A DNA stretch of 64,000 nt from Chlorobaculum sp. 24CR (GCF_004118635.1 NZ_SDGU01000052.1:1-64000); one strand, 5' to 3'. Counted from the stretch's first letter, positions 8,008 to 18,349 are shown. Program-made: numbers and translations. Notes: generated from the sequence alone by a model not told the origin.

Positions 8008-8643
8008 ATGAAAGAGAAGATCAAGAAGTTTCTGACCGACGAGGAGCGCCGCCGGATCGAACAGAAGGTCAGGGAGGCGGAGGCCTCGACCTCTGGCGAG
8101 ATCGTGGTGATGGCGGTCGCGGAGAGCAGCAACTACCCCTCGGCGATTTTGGCCGCGAGCGGCGCAATTTCGCTCGTGCTCGCCATCGGCGGTACGATGT
8201 TGTACGGCAGCGAGAGCCTGTGGGTTTTTCTCACGTTGTTCGCGCTTTTTTTCATTGCGTCGAACGAAGTGGTCAAGCGCATCCCCGCCCTGAAGCGCCC
8301 CTTCGTCAGCCGCGCGGAGATTGCCGAAGAGGTCGAGGAGGCGGCGATTCACTCATTCTACCACCGCAAGGTGCACGAGACGCGCGACCGCACCGGCATT
8401 CTCATCTACATCTCGCTCTACGAGCACAGCGTCAAGGTGCTTGCCGACAGCGGCATCGACGCCGTCGTGGGCAAGCAGGTTTGGCAGGAGGTGGTCGATA
8501 CCATCACGAAAGGCATTCGTGACGGGCGGCAGGGCGAGGCGATCGGCCAGGCCGTCGGAATCTGCGGCAAGCTCTTGAGCCAGCACTTTCCCCGCAAGGC
8601 GGACGACACCAACGAGCTTGCCGATTCGGTCATCATCGGCTGA
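8008..8643 (+). CDS. TPM-domain membrane protein, second paralogue
   Basis: A 211-residue TPM family protein without a signal peptide: an N-terminal helix with DEERRRIEQKVREAEASTSGEIVV, two membrane helices near residues 50-90 (ILAASGAISLVLAIGG; WVFLTLFALFFIAS), then a C-terminal half with RTGILIYISLYEHSVKVLAD, typical of the shorter YgcG-like paralogue. The ATG at 8008 is chosen because the family normally begins just before the DEERxxI helix. It forms an operon with lemA and the first TPM gene. Confidence 0.88.
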   Translation: MKEKIKKFLTDEERRRIEQKVREAEASTSGEIVVMAVAESSNYPSAILAASGAISLVLAIGGTMLYGSESLWVFLTLFALFFIASNEVVKRIPALKRPFVSRAEIAEEVEEAAIHSFYHRKVHETRDRTGILIYISLYEHSVKVLADSGIDAVVGKQVWQEVVDTITKGIRDGRQGEAIGQAVGICGKLLSQHFPRKADDTNELADSVIIG

Positions 8644-8756
8644 ACGAAGGCCGCAATCTCTTGCGCGGCATGGAGAAAAAGGGCTTTGATCTTTTCCGCA
8701 AATTGTTTTTTTACAAGACATTCCATCACATTCATTCAATTGGATAAAAGAGATCA

Positions 8757-9854
8757 ATGAAAAAGACAGCGCTCTCAGCCTGGCATGAAGCAGCCGGTGC
8801 GAAAATGATCGATTTCGGCGGCTTTCTGATGCCGGTGCAGTACACCGGAATCATCGCCGAACACAAGGCCGTGCGCGAAGCGGCGGGGCTTTTCGATGTG
8901 TCGCACATGGGTAATTTCTACGTCAGGGGCGAGCGGGCGCTGGAGTTCCTCCAGTACATGACCACCAACGATCTCGGCAAAGTCGTGGACGGGCAGGCGC
9001 AATATACGCTGATGCTCTATCCCGATGGCGGCATCGTTGATGACCTCATCATCTACCGCGTCAGCGCCGACACCTTTTTCCTCATCGTCAACGCGAGCAA
9101 CTGCGAAAAGGATTTCGACTGGCTTTCGAGCCACGTCGTCGAGTTCGAGGGCGTCTCACTCGAAAATCACACCAGCGAGCTGTCGCTCGTCGCCCTGCAG
9201 GGGCCGAAAGCGATGGAGATTCTCGCGCGGGTTTTCCCCGGCGCGGGCATCGACCAGCTCGGTTCGTTCCACTTCATGAAGCTGCCGTTCGAGGGTGCCG
9301 AGATCATGGTGGCCCGCACCGGCTACACCGGCGAGGCGGGCGTGGAGATCTGCCTGCCGAACGAAAAGGCCGAGGCGCTCTGGTCGGCGCTGATGGAGGC
9401 CGGAAAGAGTGACGGTATCAAGCCCATCGGCCTCGGCGCGCGCGACACGCTGCGGCTCGAAATGGGCTACTCGCTCTACGGCCACGAAATCGAGAAAAAT
9501 GTCAATCCGCTCGAAGCGCGGCTCAAATGGGTGGTCAAACTCGACAAGCCCAACTTTATCGGCAAGCAGGCGTGCCAGCAGGTCGAGATCGATCCGCGCC
9601 GGAGCGTGGCCGGATTCAGCCTCGAAGGCCGCGCCATTCCGCGCCAGCACTTCAAAATCTATAACGCCGATAAGCAGGAGATTGGCGTGGTGTGCAGCGG
9701 CACGGTGTCGCCGACCCTTCAGGAACCGATCGGCACGGCGAGCCTCCTCTGCGACTATGCGAAACCCGGCACGCCGATCTTCGTCGAAATTCGGGGAACC
9801 ATGCAACCCGGCGCGGTCAGGCGGCTGCCGTTCGTGCATGCCGTCCGCCCATGA
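8757..9854 (+). CDS. gcvT: Glycine cleavage system T protein (aminomethyltransferase)
   Basis: GcvT transfers the methylene group of the aminomethyl-lipoyl H protein to tetrahydrofolate. The 365-residue length is standard. Visible motifs include [13 protein letters not shown] near residue 17, [11 protein letters not shown] near 44, [13 protein letters not shown] near 188, and the C-terminal [12 protein letters not shown] region near 240. No gcvH or gcvP gene is next to it. No glycine riboswitch was recognised upstream. Confidence 0.95.
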   Translation: MKKTALSAWHEAAGAKMIDFGGFLMPVQYTGIIAEHKAVREAAGLFDVSHMGNFYVRGERALEFLQYMTTNDLGKVVDGQAQYTLMLYPDGGIVDDLIIYRVSADTFFLIVNASNCEKDFDWLSSHVVEFEGVSLENHTSELSLVALQGPKAMEILARVFPGAGIDQLGSFHFMKLPFEGAEIMVARTGYTGEAGVEICLPNEKAEALWSALMEAGKSDGIKPIGLGARDTLRLEMGYSLYGHEIEKNVNPLEARLKWVVKLDKPNFIGKQACQQVEIDPRRSVAGFSLEGRAIPRQHFKIYNADKQEIGVVCSGTVSPTLQEPIGTASLLCDYAKPGTPIFVEIRGTMQPGAVRRLPFVHAVRP

Positions 9855-9878
9855 TCTGAAAAGGAGCCGATCTCCCTG

Positions 9879-12371
9879 TTGAAAAAGAAGATAGACACGC
9901 AGGCTTTCCGCAGGGAGAGTCTCGCCACGGAAGCCGGCGGCATCGTGCTGATGCTCGCCGCGCTTTTTTGCATTGCCGCCGTGCTCGGTTTCCATGCCGA
10001 AGACGAGCCGTACATCGTGACCTTGCCCTGGTACGAGATTTTTTCGAGCGCGGCCAAAGCTGTCGCCGGGACGATACACAACCCTTTCGGCCTGTTTGGG
10101 GCGCGGGTGTCGGTCTTTTTCATCCGGGTGCTGCTCGGCTATCCGTCGGCATTGCCGCTTTTCGGCTTTCTCGCGCTCGGCTGGCGTCTGTTCAGGATGC
10201 AGCCCCTCGGCCCGGCGCTCTTCTTTCTGGTTTACACTCTCCTCATGGCGCTCGACCTCTCGGCCATGTTCGGCCTCTCCACGGTGCCGTTTGCCGATCT
10301 CATGGCCGGCGCGACCGGGCGGATGATGGCGTCGTTCCTCTCGACCGTCATCGGCTACCCCGGCGCGTGGACTCTCACCGCTGTCATTGGCGTACTTCTG
10401 ACCTTCTACATGGGCCGCGATTTCATTACGGAGGCGATTGCCGCCGTGAGCGCATTTTTCGCGAAGGTGTCGGCAACCGTGAAGGCGATCAAGGACGAGC
10501 GGTCGAGAAAGCGCCGTGAAAAGGAGGAGCGCGAGGTCAGGAAAAAGGCGGCGCGGATGGCTGTCGCCCAGGAAAAGGAGTGGAAAAAGAGGGAGAAGCA
10601 GGAGCGCCGCGCCGCGAAAGGGGGGAAGGCTTCGAAGGCCGCTCCATCCGGAAAACCGCCCAAACCTGCGGCTCCCACGAGGGATACGGAGCCAGAACAC
10701 GCGCCTGAGCCGCCGCCCGCCAGGCTGCCCGCGCCCGAATCCATTGTGATTCCGGCGGAGGTCGAGGAGATCGAAGCGCCGGAACCGGCAATCGTCCGGT
10801 CGGAAGAGGGGCCGGATATGATCATCAATCCGGGAGTTCGAGAGGCGGAGGCCGACCTCGACGAGCGGCGGCTCAAGGTCAGGACGCACGATCACGTTCA
10901 GTACCGCTTTCCCTCCATCGATCTGTTGCAGCGCCCGAAGGACGAGGACGAGAGCTACGACGAGCGCCACCTGGCCGAAACCAAGGATCGGCTGATCGAA
11001 AAGCTCAGGATTTACAAGATCGACGTCATCCGCATCGCCACCACCGTCGGCCCCCGCGTGGCGCTCTTCGAGCTGGAACTCGCGCCGGAGGTGAAGATCA
11101 GCCGCATCAAGTCGCTCGAAAACGATCTCGCCATGGCGATGGCCTCCTCGTCGGGCGGCATCCGCATCATCGCGCCCATTCCCGGCAAGAACGCCATCGG
11201 CGTCGAAATCCCGATTCGCAAGCCGCGCCCGGTGGTGATGCGCTCGGTGTTGCAGGTCGAGAAATTCAAGAACAACACGATGGCTCTGCCCATCGTCCTC
11301 GGCAAGAGCATCTCGAACGAGGTGATTATCGATGACCTGGCCTCGATGCCGCATCTGCTCATCGCGGGCGCGACCGGCGCGGGCAAGTCGGTGGCGATCA
11401 ACGTGCTGCTCACCAGCCTGCTCTACTCGAAAAAGCCCGACGAGGTGAAGTTCGTCTTGATCGATCCGAAGCGGGTCGAGCTGAAACCGTACAAACTGCT
11501 GAAAGATCACTTCCTGCCGAAGATTCCCGGCATGGAGGATCAGATCATCGTCACCGATCCGCAGAAGGCGGTCGCGGCGCTCCGCTCGGTGGTGCGGGAG
11601 ATGGAGCATCGCTACGAACTGCTCGAAAAGTGCGGCGTACGCAACATCGGCGAGTACAATAAGAAGATGAAGGATGAGGCGATGTTCTACCTCGTCGTTG
11701 TCATCGACGAGCTTGCCGACCTGATGATTACGGCGGGCCGCGAGGTGGAGGAGCCGATCACGCGGCTCGCGCAGATGGCCCGTGCGGTCGGCATTCACCT
11801 GATCGTGGCCACGCAGCGTCCGTCGGTTGACGTCATCACCGGCATCATCAAGGCCAACTTCCCGTCGCGCATCGCCTTTCAGGTGGCCAGCAAGGTCGAT
11901 TCGCGCACCATTCTCGACGTGTCGGGCGCGGAGCAGTTGCTGGGCAGCGGTGACATGCTCTTCCAGTCGGCGAAAATGTCCAAGCCGGAGCGCATCCAGT
12001 GCCCCTATATTTCGCTCTCGGAGGTCGATGCGATCACCGAGTTTATCGGCGAGCAGCCGCCATTGAAGACCGAGTGCATGCTGCCCGAACCGCCGTGGTC
12101 GAACGGCAACGGCTCCTCCTCCGGCTCCGGCCAGGAGCGGGACGCTCGCGACGCCATGTTCGAGGAGGCCGCCCGGCTTGTCGTCATGCACCAGCAGGCC
12201 AGCGTTTCGCTGTTGCAGCGCCGCCTGCGGCTCGGCTTCAGCCGCGCCGGACGGGTGATGGACCAGCTCGAACGCAACGGCATCGTCAGCGCCGGAGACG
12301 GCAGCAAGCCCCGCGAAGTGCTCGTCAAGAGCGAAGACTCGCTGGAGCTGCTGCTGCGGAATCTGGATTGA
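9879..12371 (+). CDS. ftsK: FtsK/SpoIIIE-type DNA translocase
   Basis: This 830-residue septal DNA pump has four or five N-terminal membrane helices (residues about 20-190), a charged Ala/Pro/Lys/Glu-rich linker (about 190-330), and the motor domain with Walker A LIAGATGAGKSVAIN near residue 493, Walker B YLVVVIDELADLMI near 605, and a C-terminal gamma winged helix (SVSLLQRRLRLGFSRAGRVMD near 770) that would read KOPS-like sites. The start is a TTG at 9879, preceded by AAGGAG (9860-9865). It moves chromosome ends at division together with XerCD. Confidence 0.94.
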   Translation: MKKKIDTQAFRRESLATEAGGIVLMLAALFCIAAVLGFHAEDEPYIVTLPWYEIFSSAAKAVAGTIHNPFGLFGARVSVFFIRVLLGYPSALPLFGFLALGWRLFRMQPLGPALFFLVYTLLMALDLSAMFGLSTVPFADLMAGATGRMMASFLSTVIGYPGAWTLTAVIGVLLTFYMGRDFITEAIAAVSAFFAKVSATVKAIKDERSRKRREKEEREVRKKAARMAVAQEKEWKKREKQERRAAKGGKASKAAPSGKPPKPAAPTRDTEPEHAPEPPPARLPAPESIVIPAEVEEIEAPEPAIVRSEEGPDMIINPGVREAEADLDERRLKVRTHDHVQYRFPSIDLLQRPKDEDESYDERHLAETKDRLIEKLRIYKIDVIRIATTVGPRVALFELELAPEVKISRIKSLENDLAMAMASSSGGIRIIAPIPGKNAIGVEIPIRKPRPVVMRSVLQVEKFKNNTMALPIVLGKSISNEVIIDDLASMPHLLIAGATGAGKSVAINVLLTSLLYSKKPDEVKFVLIDPKRVELKPYKLLKDHFLPKIPGMEDQIIVTDPQKAVAALRSVVREMEHRYELLEKCGVRNIGEYNKKMKDEAMFYLVVVIDELADLMITAGREVEEPITRLAQMARAVGIHLIVATQRPSVDVITGIIKANFPSRIAFQVASKVDSRTILDVSGAEQLLGSGDMLFQSAKMSKPERIQCPYISLSEVDAITEFIGEQPPLKTECMLPEPPWSNGNGSSSGSGQERDARDAMFEEAARLVVMHQQASVSLLQRRLRLGFSRAGRVMDQLERNGIVSAGDGSKPREVLVKSEDSLELLLRNLD

Positions 12372-12391
12372 AAATCGGGGTGCGGTTTTTT

Positions 12392-12414
12392 GTCCTATAG
12401 GACTTATAGGGCTT
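12392..12414. repeat. CCTATAGGACTTATAGG-type short repeat after ftsK
   Basis: A short copy of the CCTATAGGACTTATAGG family also found at 28261-28307, 30365-30393 and 39528-39562. It lies in the gap between the convergent ftsK and NifU-like genes. Confidence 0.7.
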
Positions 12415-12420
12415 AAACCA

Positions 12421-12465
12421 CAAACGGCTGCTCCGGTCAATTTCCGGGCAGCCGTTTTGCTTTTC
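12421..12465 (+). terminator. Intrinsic terminator after ftsK
   Basis: AAACGGCTGC (12422-12431) pairs with GCAGCCGTTT (12448-12457), followed by TTGCTTTTCC. It ends ftsK transcription and may also serve the convergent gene. Confidence 0.85.
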
Positions 12466-12478
12466 CGTGCTGTTTAGC

Positions 12479-12730
12479 TCAGACCGCTTCGACGCGGGCG
12501 ATTTCGGGGTTGGCTTTCTTGATGGCCTGCTCGACGCCGGCGCGGAGGGTGAGGGTGCTCATCGGGCAGGAGCCGCAAGCGCCGAGGAGCTTCACATCGA
12601 CCACCATATCCTTGGTGATGCCGACGAGCTGGCAGTCTCCGCCATCGACCTGGAGGTAGGGGCGGACGGTTTCGAGAGCGCTGATGACTTTGTCGTACAG
12701 CGGGTCGGTTTTTGGCAGATAATCCTTCAT
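12479..12730 (-). CDS. NifU C-terminal-domain Fe-S scaffold
   Basis: An 83-residue stand-alone NifU C-terminal (Nfu) domain. It contains the LQVDGGDCQLVG strand and the GACGSCPMS motif with the CxxC pair that holds a [4Fe-4S] cluster at a dimer interface. It would deliver clusters to client enzymes. The neighbouring mrp gene, on the same strand 142 bp upstream, encodes another Fe-S carrier, which fits a joint role. The length and start are typical. Confidence 0.93.
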   Translation of the reverse strand: MKDYLPKTDPLYDKVISALETVRPYLQVDGGDCQLVGITKDMVVDVKLLGACGSCPMSTLTLRAGVEQAIKKANPEIARVEAV

Positions 12731-12872
12731 GGTCTGTAAACTTGTTGTTGGTTTTGGATTATGAAAAAAACGGGTTGCTCGTTCGTTTCTGAAATCAGAG
12801 CTTAATATAACAACCGGGCCGCAACCCTGAAAAATCCGGTATTGCTCAAGGCTGCGCTCCTCGCCGCCGATT

Positions 12873-14009
12873 TCAGTTCATCGAACAGTTGGCGTTCAGA
12901 ATCGATATCTGCCGGGCGATTTCACCGGCGACCTTGCTTGCCGCCACGGAGGTCGGCGCGTCCGGCGCGGCGATGATCGCCGGCGTGCCGACGTCGCCGC
13001 CTTCGCGCATCGAGCTGCTGATCGGAATCGAGCCGAGGAAGGCCAGCGCATTGATCCTGGCGAACTTTTCACCGCCCTGGCGTCCGAAGATGTAGTCGCG
13101 CGTACCGTCGGGCAGCTCGTACCAGCTCATGTTTTCGACGAGGCCGAGAATCGGCACGCCGACCTTGCGGAACATCGTGACCGCTTTCGAGACGTCGGCG
13201 AGCGCCACCTCCTGCGGGGTGGTGACGATGACCGCGCCGCTGATGGCAAGGTTCTGCACGAGGGTGAGCTGGATGTCGCCGGTGCCGGGAGGCAGGTCGA
13301 AAATCAGGTAGTCGAGCTCCTGCCAGTCAACGTCGGTGATGAGCTGGCGCATGGCGCTGGAGGCCATCGGGCCACGCCAGATGAGCGCCGTCTCCGGATC
13401 GACGAGGAAGCCGATGGACATCATTTTGACGCCGAACTTTTCGATGGGCATGAGCTTCTGGTTCAGCACTTCGGGCTTGACGTTCTGGAGGCCGACCATT
13501 GTCGGGATGCTCGGCCCGTAGAGGTCGGCGTCGATCAGGCCGACCTTGGCGCCCGAAGCGGCGAGGCTGACGGCGAGGTTGAGCGAGACGGTCGATTTGC
13601 CGACGCCGCCCTTGCCGGAAGCCACGGCGATGATGTTCTTGACGTTCGGCAGATCGATCTTCTGCGGAGCGCCGTGGCCTCCGTGCGCGCCATGATTGCC
13701 GTGCCCGTCGTGATTGTCGCGGCCTCCATGTGCGCCGTGGTGGCTGCACGAAGAGGTGACCTTCGAGGTCATGTTGACGTCGATCGCGCCAACCTCCGGA
13801 ACGGCGGCCTTGATGGCGTCGATGCAGGAGTTTTTGATTTTCTCTTTCATCGGGCAGGCGGGCGTGGTGAGCACCACAGTGAACGAAACGTTGCCCGCCT
13901 CATCGACGGCGATGTTCTCGACCATGCCGAGACTCATGAGGTCACGGCCAAGGTCGGGTTCCATCACCGTGCCCAGCGCGGCCTCGATCTGCGATTTCTG
14001 TATTGACAT
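12873..14009 (-). CDS. mrp: Mrp/ApbC P-loop ATPase, Fe-S cluster carrier, with His-rich linker
   Basis: The 378-residue protein has an N-terminal MIP18/DUF59 domain (about 1-85, with TTPACPMKEKI), a linker at about 90-115 extremely rich in His and Gly, and a Mrp/NBP35 ATPase domain starting with SGKGGVGKSTVSLNLA near residue 131. Family members use it to carry or insert [4Fe-4S] clusters. Unusually, the CPxC pair that usually follows the ENMSW-type segment is absent: the sequence reads ENMSWYELPDGTRDYIFG. The only Cys residues seen are in the N-terminal region and at the C-terminal NCSMN. The start codon abuts an AT-rich repeat. Confidence 0.92.
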   Translation of the reverse strand: MSIQKSQIEAALGTVMEPDLGRDLMSLGMVENIAVDEAGNVSFTVVLTTPACPMKEKIKNSCIDAIKAAVPEVGAIDVNMTSKVTSSCSHHGAHGGRDNHDGHGNHGAHGGHGAPQKIDLPNVKNIIAVASGKGGVGKSTVSLNLAVSLAASGAKVGLIDADLYGPSIPTMVGLQNVKPEVLNQKLMPIEKFGVKMMSIGFLVDPETALIWRGPMASSAMRQLITDVDWQELDYLIFDLPPGTGDIQLTLVQNLAISGAVIVTTPQEVALADVSKAVTMFRKVGVPILGLVENMSWYELPDGTRDYIFGRQGGEKFARINALAFLGSIPISSSMREGGDVGTPAIIAAPDAPTSVAASKVAGEIARQISILNANCSMN

Positions 14010-14039
14010 AATTGATAATGGATAGTTGATAATGGATTA
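14009..14039. repeat. Solo AT-rich repeat upstream of mrp
   Basis: This stretch of GATAATGGATAGTTGATAAT-type units closely resembles one arm of the 34-bp inverted repeats around the four-helix-bundle gene (727-760 and 1151-1184). No partner copy was seen nearby. A second run of about 9-bp units based on GTCCCAT follows at about 14079-14107. Confidence 0.65.
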
Positions 14040-14148
14040 GTGATTATTACTGTCGGGACCGCTTTTTTTCTTTCTCCCAAAAGTCCCATGAGTCCCATCC
14101 GTCCCGATTGGCAAATCCCCAAAACAAAGGCACTCCCTGTTCCCGCGC

Positions 14149-15462
14149 TCACTTCTTTACAAACCGCATGGTGATCGGGATTCCCGCGAAATCGAAGTTT
14201 TCTCGCAGTCGCTTTTCGAGGAAGCGGCGGAAATTGCTTTCGAGCAGCTCCGGGTCGTTGCAGAAAAAAACGAAGACCGGATGGCCTGATTCGATCTGGG
14301 TCATGTACTTGATTTTCAGCTCCTTGCCCGATTTGGTGGCCGGGTGGCGCATGGTGAGCGCCTCCTGCAAGAAGCGGTTCAGGTTGCTGGTGCTGATCTT
14401 CTGCCGACGGTTCAGCGCGATCTCGGCCGCCGTGTCGATGGCGCGGTAGCAGTTTTTTTTGGTCAGGGCCGAGGTGAAGAGCACCGGAATATAGCCGATG
14501 TTGCCGAGCTGGTTTTGCAGGTTGTCCGTGAACGCCTTGCTGGTTTTGGAATCCTTCTCGACCAGATCCCACTTGTTGACCAGAATCAGCACCCCTTTTT
14601 TGCGTTCGATGGCCATGTGGATGATCTTCATGTCCTGGCTTTCGAGGCCGAGCCGGGCGTCGAGCAGCACCAGCGCCACGTCGCAGCGCTCGATGGCGCG
14701 TGCGGTCCTGATCGAGCTGTAGAACTCGATGCCGGCGTCGATCTTGGTGCGCTTGCGCAGGCCCGCCGTGTCGATGAGCGTATATTCCTCGCCGTTGCGC
14801 TTCAGGACGGAGTCGATGGCGTCGCGCGTCGTGCCGGGCACGTCCGAAACGATCTGGCGTTCCGCGCCGAGGAGGGCGTTGACCATGCTCGATTTGCCGA
14901 CGTTCGGGCGTCCGAGCACGGCGAGCTTGATCGAATCGTCCTCTTCAGGCTCTTCGCCCTCCGGGCAGGGCAGGGTCGCGAGCACATCATCGAGCATATC
15001 GGCCACGCCCGCGCCGTCGCGCGCCGAGATGAAATAGGGTTCGGTAAAGCCGCTCCTGACCAGCGACTGCGCTTCGAGCGCGACCTGTGGATTGTCCACC
15101 TTGTTGGCCACGAAAAAGATTTTCTTGTCCTTGAAGGTCTTCTGAAGGATTTTCGTGATGTCGAGGTCGAGATAGGTCAGACCCGCGCGAGCATCCACCA
15201 TGAAGATGATCGCGTCGGCATCCTCGAAGGCGCGCAAGGTCTGTTCGAGCATGGACACGCTGAGCGAGTCGTTTTCGGGCGCGTAACCGCCGGTGTCCAT
15301 GAGCAAAAACTGCTTGCCCAGCCACTCGCCGGGGCTGATGTGGCGGTCTCTGGTCACGCCCGGCGTGGGATCGACGATGGCGCTTTTCTGCCTGAGAATG
15401 CGGTTGAAGAGGGTCGATTTGCCCACATTCGGGCGACCTACCAAGGCGATCAGTGGTTTCAT
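14149..15462 (-). CDS. der: Ribosome-assembly GTPase Der (EngA)
   Basis: Der acts in late 50S subunit assembly. The 437-residue product has two tandem GTPase domains, each beginning with GRPNVGKS (near residues 8 and 183), with DTAG/DTGG and NKxD motifs ([15 protein letters not shown]), and a C-terminal KH-like domain with [11 protein letters not shown] and RKKL-type ending. Start [12 protein letters not shown] matches the family. It is divergent from rplM. Confidence 0.96.
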   Translation of the reverse strand: MKPLIALVGRPNVGKSTLFNRILRQKSAIVDPTPGVTRDRHISPGEWLGKQFLLMDTGGYAPENDSLSVSMLEQTLRAFEDADAIIFMVDARAGLTYLDLDITKILQKTFKDKKIFFVANKVDNPQVALEAQSLVRSGFTEPYFISARDGAGVADMLDDVLATLPCPEGEEPEEDDSIKLAVLGRPNVGKSSMVNALLGAERQIVSDVPGTTRDAIDSVLKRNGEEYTLIDTAGLRKRTKIDAGIEFYSSIRTARAIERCDVALVLLDARLGLESQDMKIIHMAIERKKGVLILVNKWDLVEKDSKTSKAFTDNLQNQLGNIGYIPVLFTSALTKKNCYRAIDTAAEIALNRRQKISTSNLNRFLQEALTMRHPATKSGKELKIKYMTQIESGHPVFVFFCNDPELLESNFRRFLEKRLRENFDFAGIPITMRFVKK

Positions 15463-15611
15463 GAGTCAGCGGCGTGGGAGCGAATTGACGTACGCTTCCG
15501 GTTAGATTATTTCTTGCAAAGAGAACAAGGTAATAGTTTGTAGAATTAAACGGAATAAATTACATTGTTCGACCTTATTTTTCGGAATAGACCAGATAAT
15601 CAAAGAGAAGC

Positions 15612-16064
15612 ATGAGCAAGACGTTAAGCTTTAAAACATACTCAGCCAAACCGGGCGAGGTGGAACGGACATGGTATGTCATCGATGCGGAGAACCAGGT
15701 GCTTGGCAGGATGGCCGCCCAGATCGCCAATGTTCTGAGGGGAAAGCACAAACCGCAGTTCACCCCCCATGTCGATACCGGTGATTTCGTGGTCGTGACC
15801 AATGCAGGCAAAGTTGCGCTGAGCGGTAAGAAACACGACGACAAGACCTACTTCTCGCACTCCCACTATCCCGGCGGCGTCAGGATCGACAGCGTGAAAG
15901 ACCTCCTCCAGAAAAAGCCGGAAAAGGTGATCGAACACGCCGTATGGGGTATGCTTCCGCATAACAATCTCGGCCGCCAGCTCTTCAAGAAGCTGAAAGT
16001 CTATGCCGGGCCAGAGCATCCGCATACCGCTCAGATGCCGGTGGAAATGAAAGTCAATCAATAA
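15612..16064 (+). CDS. rplM: 50S ribosomal protein L13
   Basis: A 150-residue L13, with the family's [21 protein letters not shown] start and [24 protein letters not shown] near the C-terminus. It is followed by rpsI after 15 bp, the conserved L13-S9 pair. The 149-bp gap upstream, shared with divergent der, must hold its promoter; no leader structure was confidently recognised there. Confidence 0.97.
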   Translation: MSKTLSFKTYSAKPGEVERTWYVIDAENQVLGRMAAQIANVLRGKHKPQFTPHVDTGDFVVVTNAGKVALSGKKHDDKTYFSHSHYPGGVRIDSVKDLLQKKPEKVIEHAVWGMLPHNNLGRQLFKKLKVYAGPEHPHTAQMPVEMKVNQ

Positions 16065-16079
16065 ATCTAACGTATAGTG

Positions 16080-16469
16080 ATGAAAGAGGTTATCGATACC
16101 GTAGGTCGCCGAAAAACTTCCGTTGCGCGTGTGTTTATGTCGCCGGGCAAGGGCAAGATCGTGGTCAACAAGCTGCCGGTTGAAGAGTATTTCAAGGATG
16201 AGTTCAAGCGCAGCCAGGCGCTCAAGCCGCTGGCTGCCGCTGAAAAGCAGGAAGAGTTCGATATCAAAATCAACGTGCAGGGCGGCGGTCTCACCGGCCA
16301 GTCCGGCGCGGTGTGCCTGGCTATCGCAAGGGCGCTGGTCGAGTTCGACGAGTCCATTCGCCCTATGCTCAGGGCCGATCGTCTGCTCACCCGTGATCCC
16401 CGCATGGTCGAGCGGAAAAAATATGGCAAGAAAAAGGCCCGCAAATCCTTCCAGTTCTCGAAGCGCTGA
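16080..16469 (+). CDS. rpsI: 30S ribosomal protein S9
   Basis: A 129-residue S9. The [14 protein letters not shown] start and the C-terminal [18 protein letters not shown] tail, which reaches the P-site tRNA, are diagnostic. An in-frame GTG immediately precedes the ATG at 16080; the ATG is preferred. Confidence 0.97.
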   Translation: MKEVIDTVGRRKTSVARVFMSPGKGKIVVNKLPVEEYFKDEFKRSQALKPLAAAEKQEEFDIKINVQGGGLTGQSGAVCLAIARALVEFDESIRPMLRADRLLTRDPRMVERKKYGKKKARKSFQFSKR

Positions 16470-16496
16470 TTTTTTCGTAGCAACAAACAACTCACA

Positions 16497-16580
16497 TACC
16501 CTGCCATTCCGGCTTGCCGGATAAACCCCAAGGGAGGTGTCTCGGATGTAATTTCGGGATCCCGATGCGGCGGCAGGGTA
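16497..16580 (+). ncRNA. Candidate structured leader of rpsB-tsf mRNA
   Basis: TACCCTGCC (16497-16505) and GGCAGGGTA (16572-16580) form a perfect 9-bp closing stem. Inside it are a CCGG-CTTG-CCGG tetraloop hairpin (about 16511-16522) and the palindrome CGGGATCCCG (about 16554-16563). The structure ends 27 bp before the rpsB start codon. Ribosomal protein operons are often autoregulated through such leaders, and S2 binding would be the natural test; this is inference. Confidence 0.55.
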
Positions 16581-16607
16581 GAGGAACAACTCAACAAAGG
16601 AGACATC

Positions 16608-17357
16608 ATGTCAACAAAATTCCAGCTCGAAGAGATGCTTCGCGCAGGCGTGCACTTCGGTCACCTCGCCCGCCGATGGAGCCCAAAAATGAAGCCGTAT
16701 ATCTTCATGGAGAAGAACGGCGTTCACATCATCGACCTCAAAAAGACCGTCGTCATGGCTGACGAAGCGTTCAAAGCCATCGAGGCCATCGCTTCGACCG
16801 GCCGCGAAATCATGCTGGTCGGCACCAAGAAACAGGCCAAGGTCATCATCGCCGAACAGGCCGAACGCGCCGGTATGCCGTACGTTTGCGAGCGCTGGCT
16901 CGGCGGTATGCTGACCAACTTCTCGACCATCCGCCAGAGCATCCGCCGAATGAACGCCATCGACCGCATGGAGACCGACGGTACCTTCGACATGATTACC
17001 AAGAAAGAACGGCTCATGCTGCTCCGCGAAAAGGACAAGCTCGTGCGCATCCTCGGCGGTATCTCCAACATGAACCGCCTGCCCGCCGCGCTGTTCGTGG
17101 TCGATATCAAAAAAGAGCACATCGCCATCAAGGAGGCTCGTTCGCTCAATATTCCGATCTTTGCGATGGTCGATACCAATTGCGACCCCGACGAGGTCGA
17201 TTATGTCATTCCGGCCAACGATGACGCTATCCGCTCCATCGATCTGATGGTCAAGGCGGTTGCCGACACCATCCTCGAAGCTCGCGCCTTGCAGGTCGAG
17301 CAGGAAGTTCTCGTCGAGATGGACGAACAGGCCGAAGAAGAGTCGGCCAACGACTGA
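16608..17357 (+). CDS. rpsB: 30S ribosomal protein S2
   Basis: A 249-residue S2, with the [15 protein letters not shown] start, the HIIDLKKTV strand, [10 protein letters not shown] and [15 protein letters not shown]-type family motifs. An AAAGGAGA ribosome-binding site precedes the ATG. It is followed by tsf, the usual S2-EF-Ts pair, and preceded by a structured leader candidate. Confidence 0.97.
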   Translation: MSTKFQLEEMLRAGVHFGHLARRWSPKMKPYIFMEKNGVHIIDLKKTVVMADEAFKAIEAIASTGREIMLVGTKKQAKVIIAEQAERAGMPYVCERWLGGMLTNFSTIRQSIRRMNAIDRMETDGTFDMITKKERLMLLREKDKLVRILGGISNMNRLPAALFVVDIKKEHIAIKEARSLNIPIFAMVDTNCDPDEVDYVIPANDDAIRSIDLMVKAVADTILEARALQVEQEVLVEMDEQAEEESAND

Positions 17358-17444
17358 TCTTAACGCTACCGGGACGAGGCCGGAACCCCACTGTTACAGC
17401 CTCGTTTTCCGCAACATTCACGATTCAATTCCTATAGAAATATT

Positions 17445-18311
17445 ATGAGTCAGATTTCCGCCAAAGACGTCAAGGAACTCAGGGATACCACCGGCGTCGG
17501 CATGATGGAGTGCAAGAAAGCTCTCGAAGAGACCGGGGGTGATATGCAGAAAGCCATCGAATATCTTCGCAAAAAGGGCGCGGCGATGGCTGCCAAGCGC
17601 GCTGATCGCGAAGCCTCCGAAGGCGCGGTCTGCATTCTGATGAGCGACGACCAGAAGCAGGGCGTGATTCTCGAACTCAACTGCGAGACCGATTTCGTGG
17701 CTCGCGGCGAGGTGTTCACCGGCTTTGCCAACGAGCTCGCCACGCTGGCTCTTGCCAATAATTGCGAGTCGAGAGAGGATTTGCTCGGCATCAACCTCGG
17801 CGAAGCGTACGGCAACGAAACCGTCGAAGAGGCGCTCAAGTCGATGACCGGCAAGGTTGGCGAAAAGCTCGAACTCAAGCGCATGGCCCAGCTCACCGCT
17901 GAAGCGGGCGTGCTCGAAAGCTACATTCACCCTGGTTCGCAGCTCGGCGCTTTGATCTCGGTCGATACCGACAAGCCGGAAGAGACCAAGTCGCTGGCCA
18001 GAGACCTCGCCATGCAGGTGGCCGCCGCTTCGCCGATTGTCGTGGGCCGGGACGGAGTGCCGTCGGAGCTTATCGAAAAGGAGAAAGAGATTTACCGTCA
18101 GCAGGCGCTTGCCGAGGGAAAGAAAGAGGAGTTCGTTGACAAGATCGTCATGGGCCGTCTCAACAAGTACTACCAGGAGGTGGTGCTGACCGAGCAGACC
18201 TTCATCAAAGATCAGAACGCCCGCGTCTCCGGAGTGCTCGATGACTTCATGAAGAAGAACCAGGCGCAAGTCAAGGTCAAAGCCTTTGTCAGGTATCAGT
18301 TAGGAGCCTGA
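17445..18311 (+). CDS. tsf: Elongation factor Ts
   Basis: A 288-residue EF-Ts, the nucleotide exchange factor for EF-Tu. It has the [21 protein letters not shown]-terminal UBA module and the [10 protein letters not shown] motif that contacts EF-Tu. It ends just before a strong terminator, closing the rpsB-tsf unit. Confidence 0.97.
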   Translation: MSQISAKDVKELRDTTGVGMMECKKALEETGGDMQKAIEYLRKKGAAMAAKRADREASEGAVCILMSDDQKQGVILELNCETDFVARGEVFTGFANELATLALANNCESREDLLGINLGEAYGNETVEEALKSMTGKVGEKLELKRMAQLTAEAGVLESYIHPGSQLGALISVDTDKPEETKSLARDLAMQVAAASPIVVGRDGVPSELIEKEKEIYRQQALAEGKKEEFVDKIVMGRLNKYYQEVVLTEQTFIKDQNARVSGVLDDFMKKNQAQVKVKAFVRYQLGA

Positions 18312-18316
18312 AACTG

Positions 18317-18349
18317 AAAAAAGCCTCGTTGATGCGAGGCTTTTTTTTT
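18317..18349 (+). terminator. Intrinsic terminator after tsf
   Basis: AAAAAGCCTCG and CGAGGCTTTTT arms with a GTTGATG-type loop, followed by nine T residues. Confidence 0.93.

Noticed and set aside
9156-12440. A 1094-codon open frame on the minus strand opposite gcvT and ftsK
   Set aside because: It lies antisense to two well-supported genes, gives a composition unlike any protein family (rich in His, Arg, Asp, Leu) and arises from the GC-rich codon pattern.
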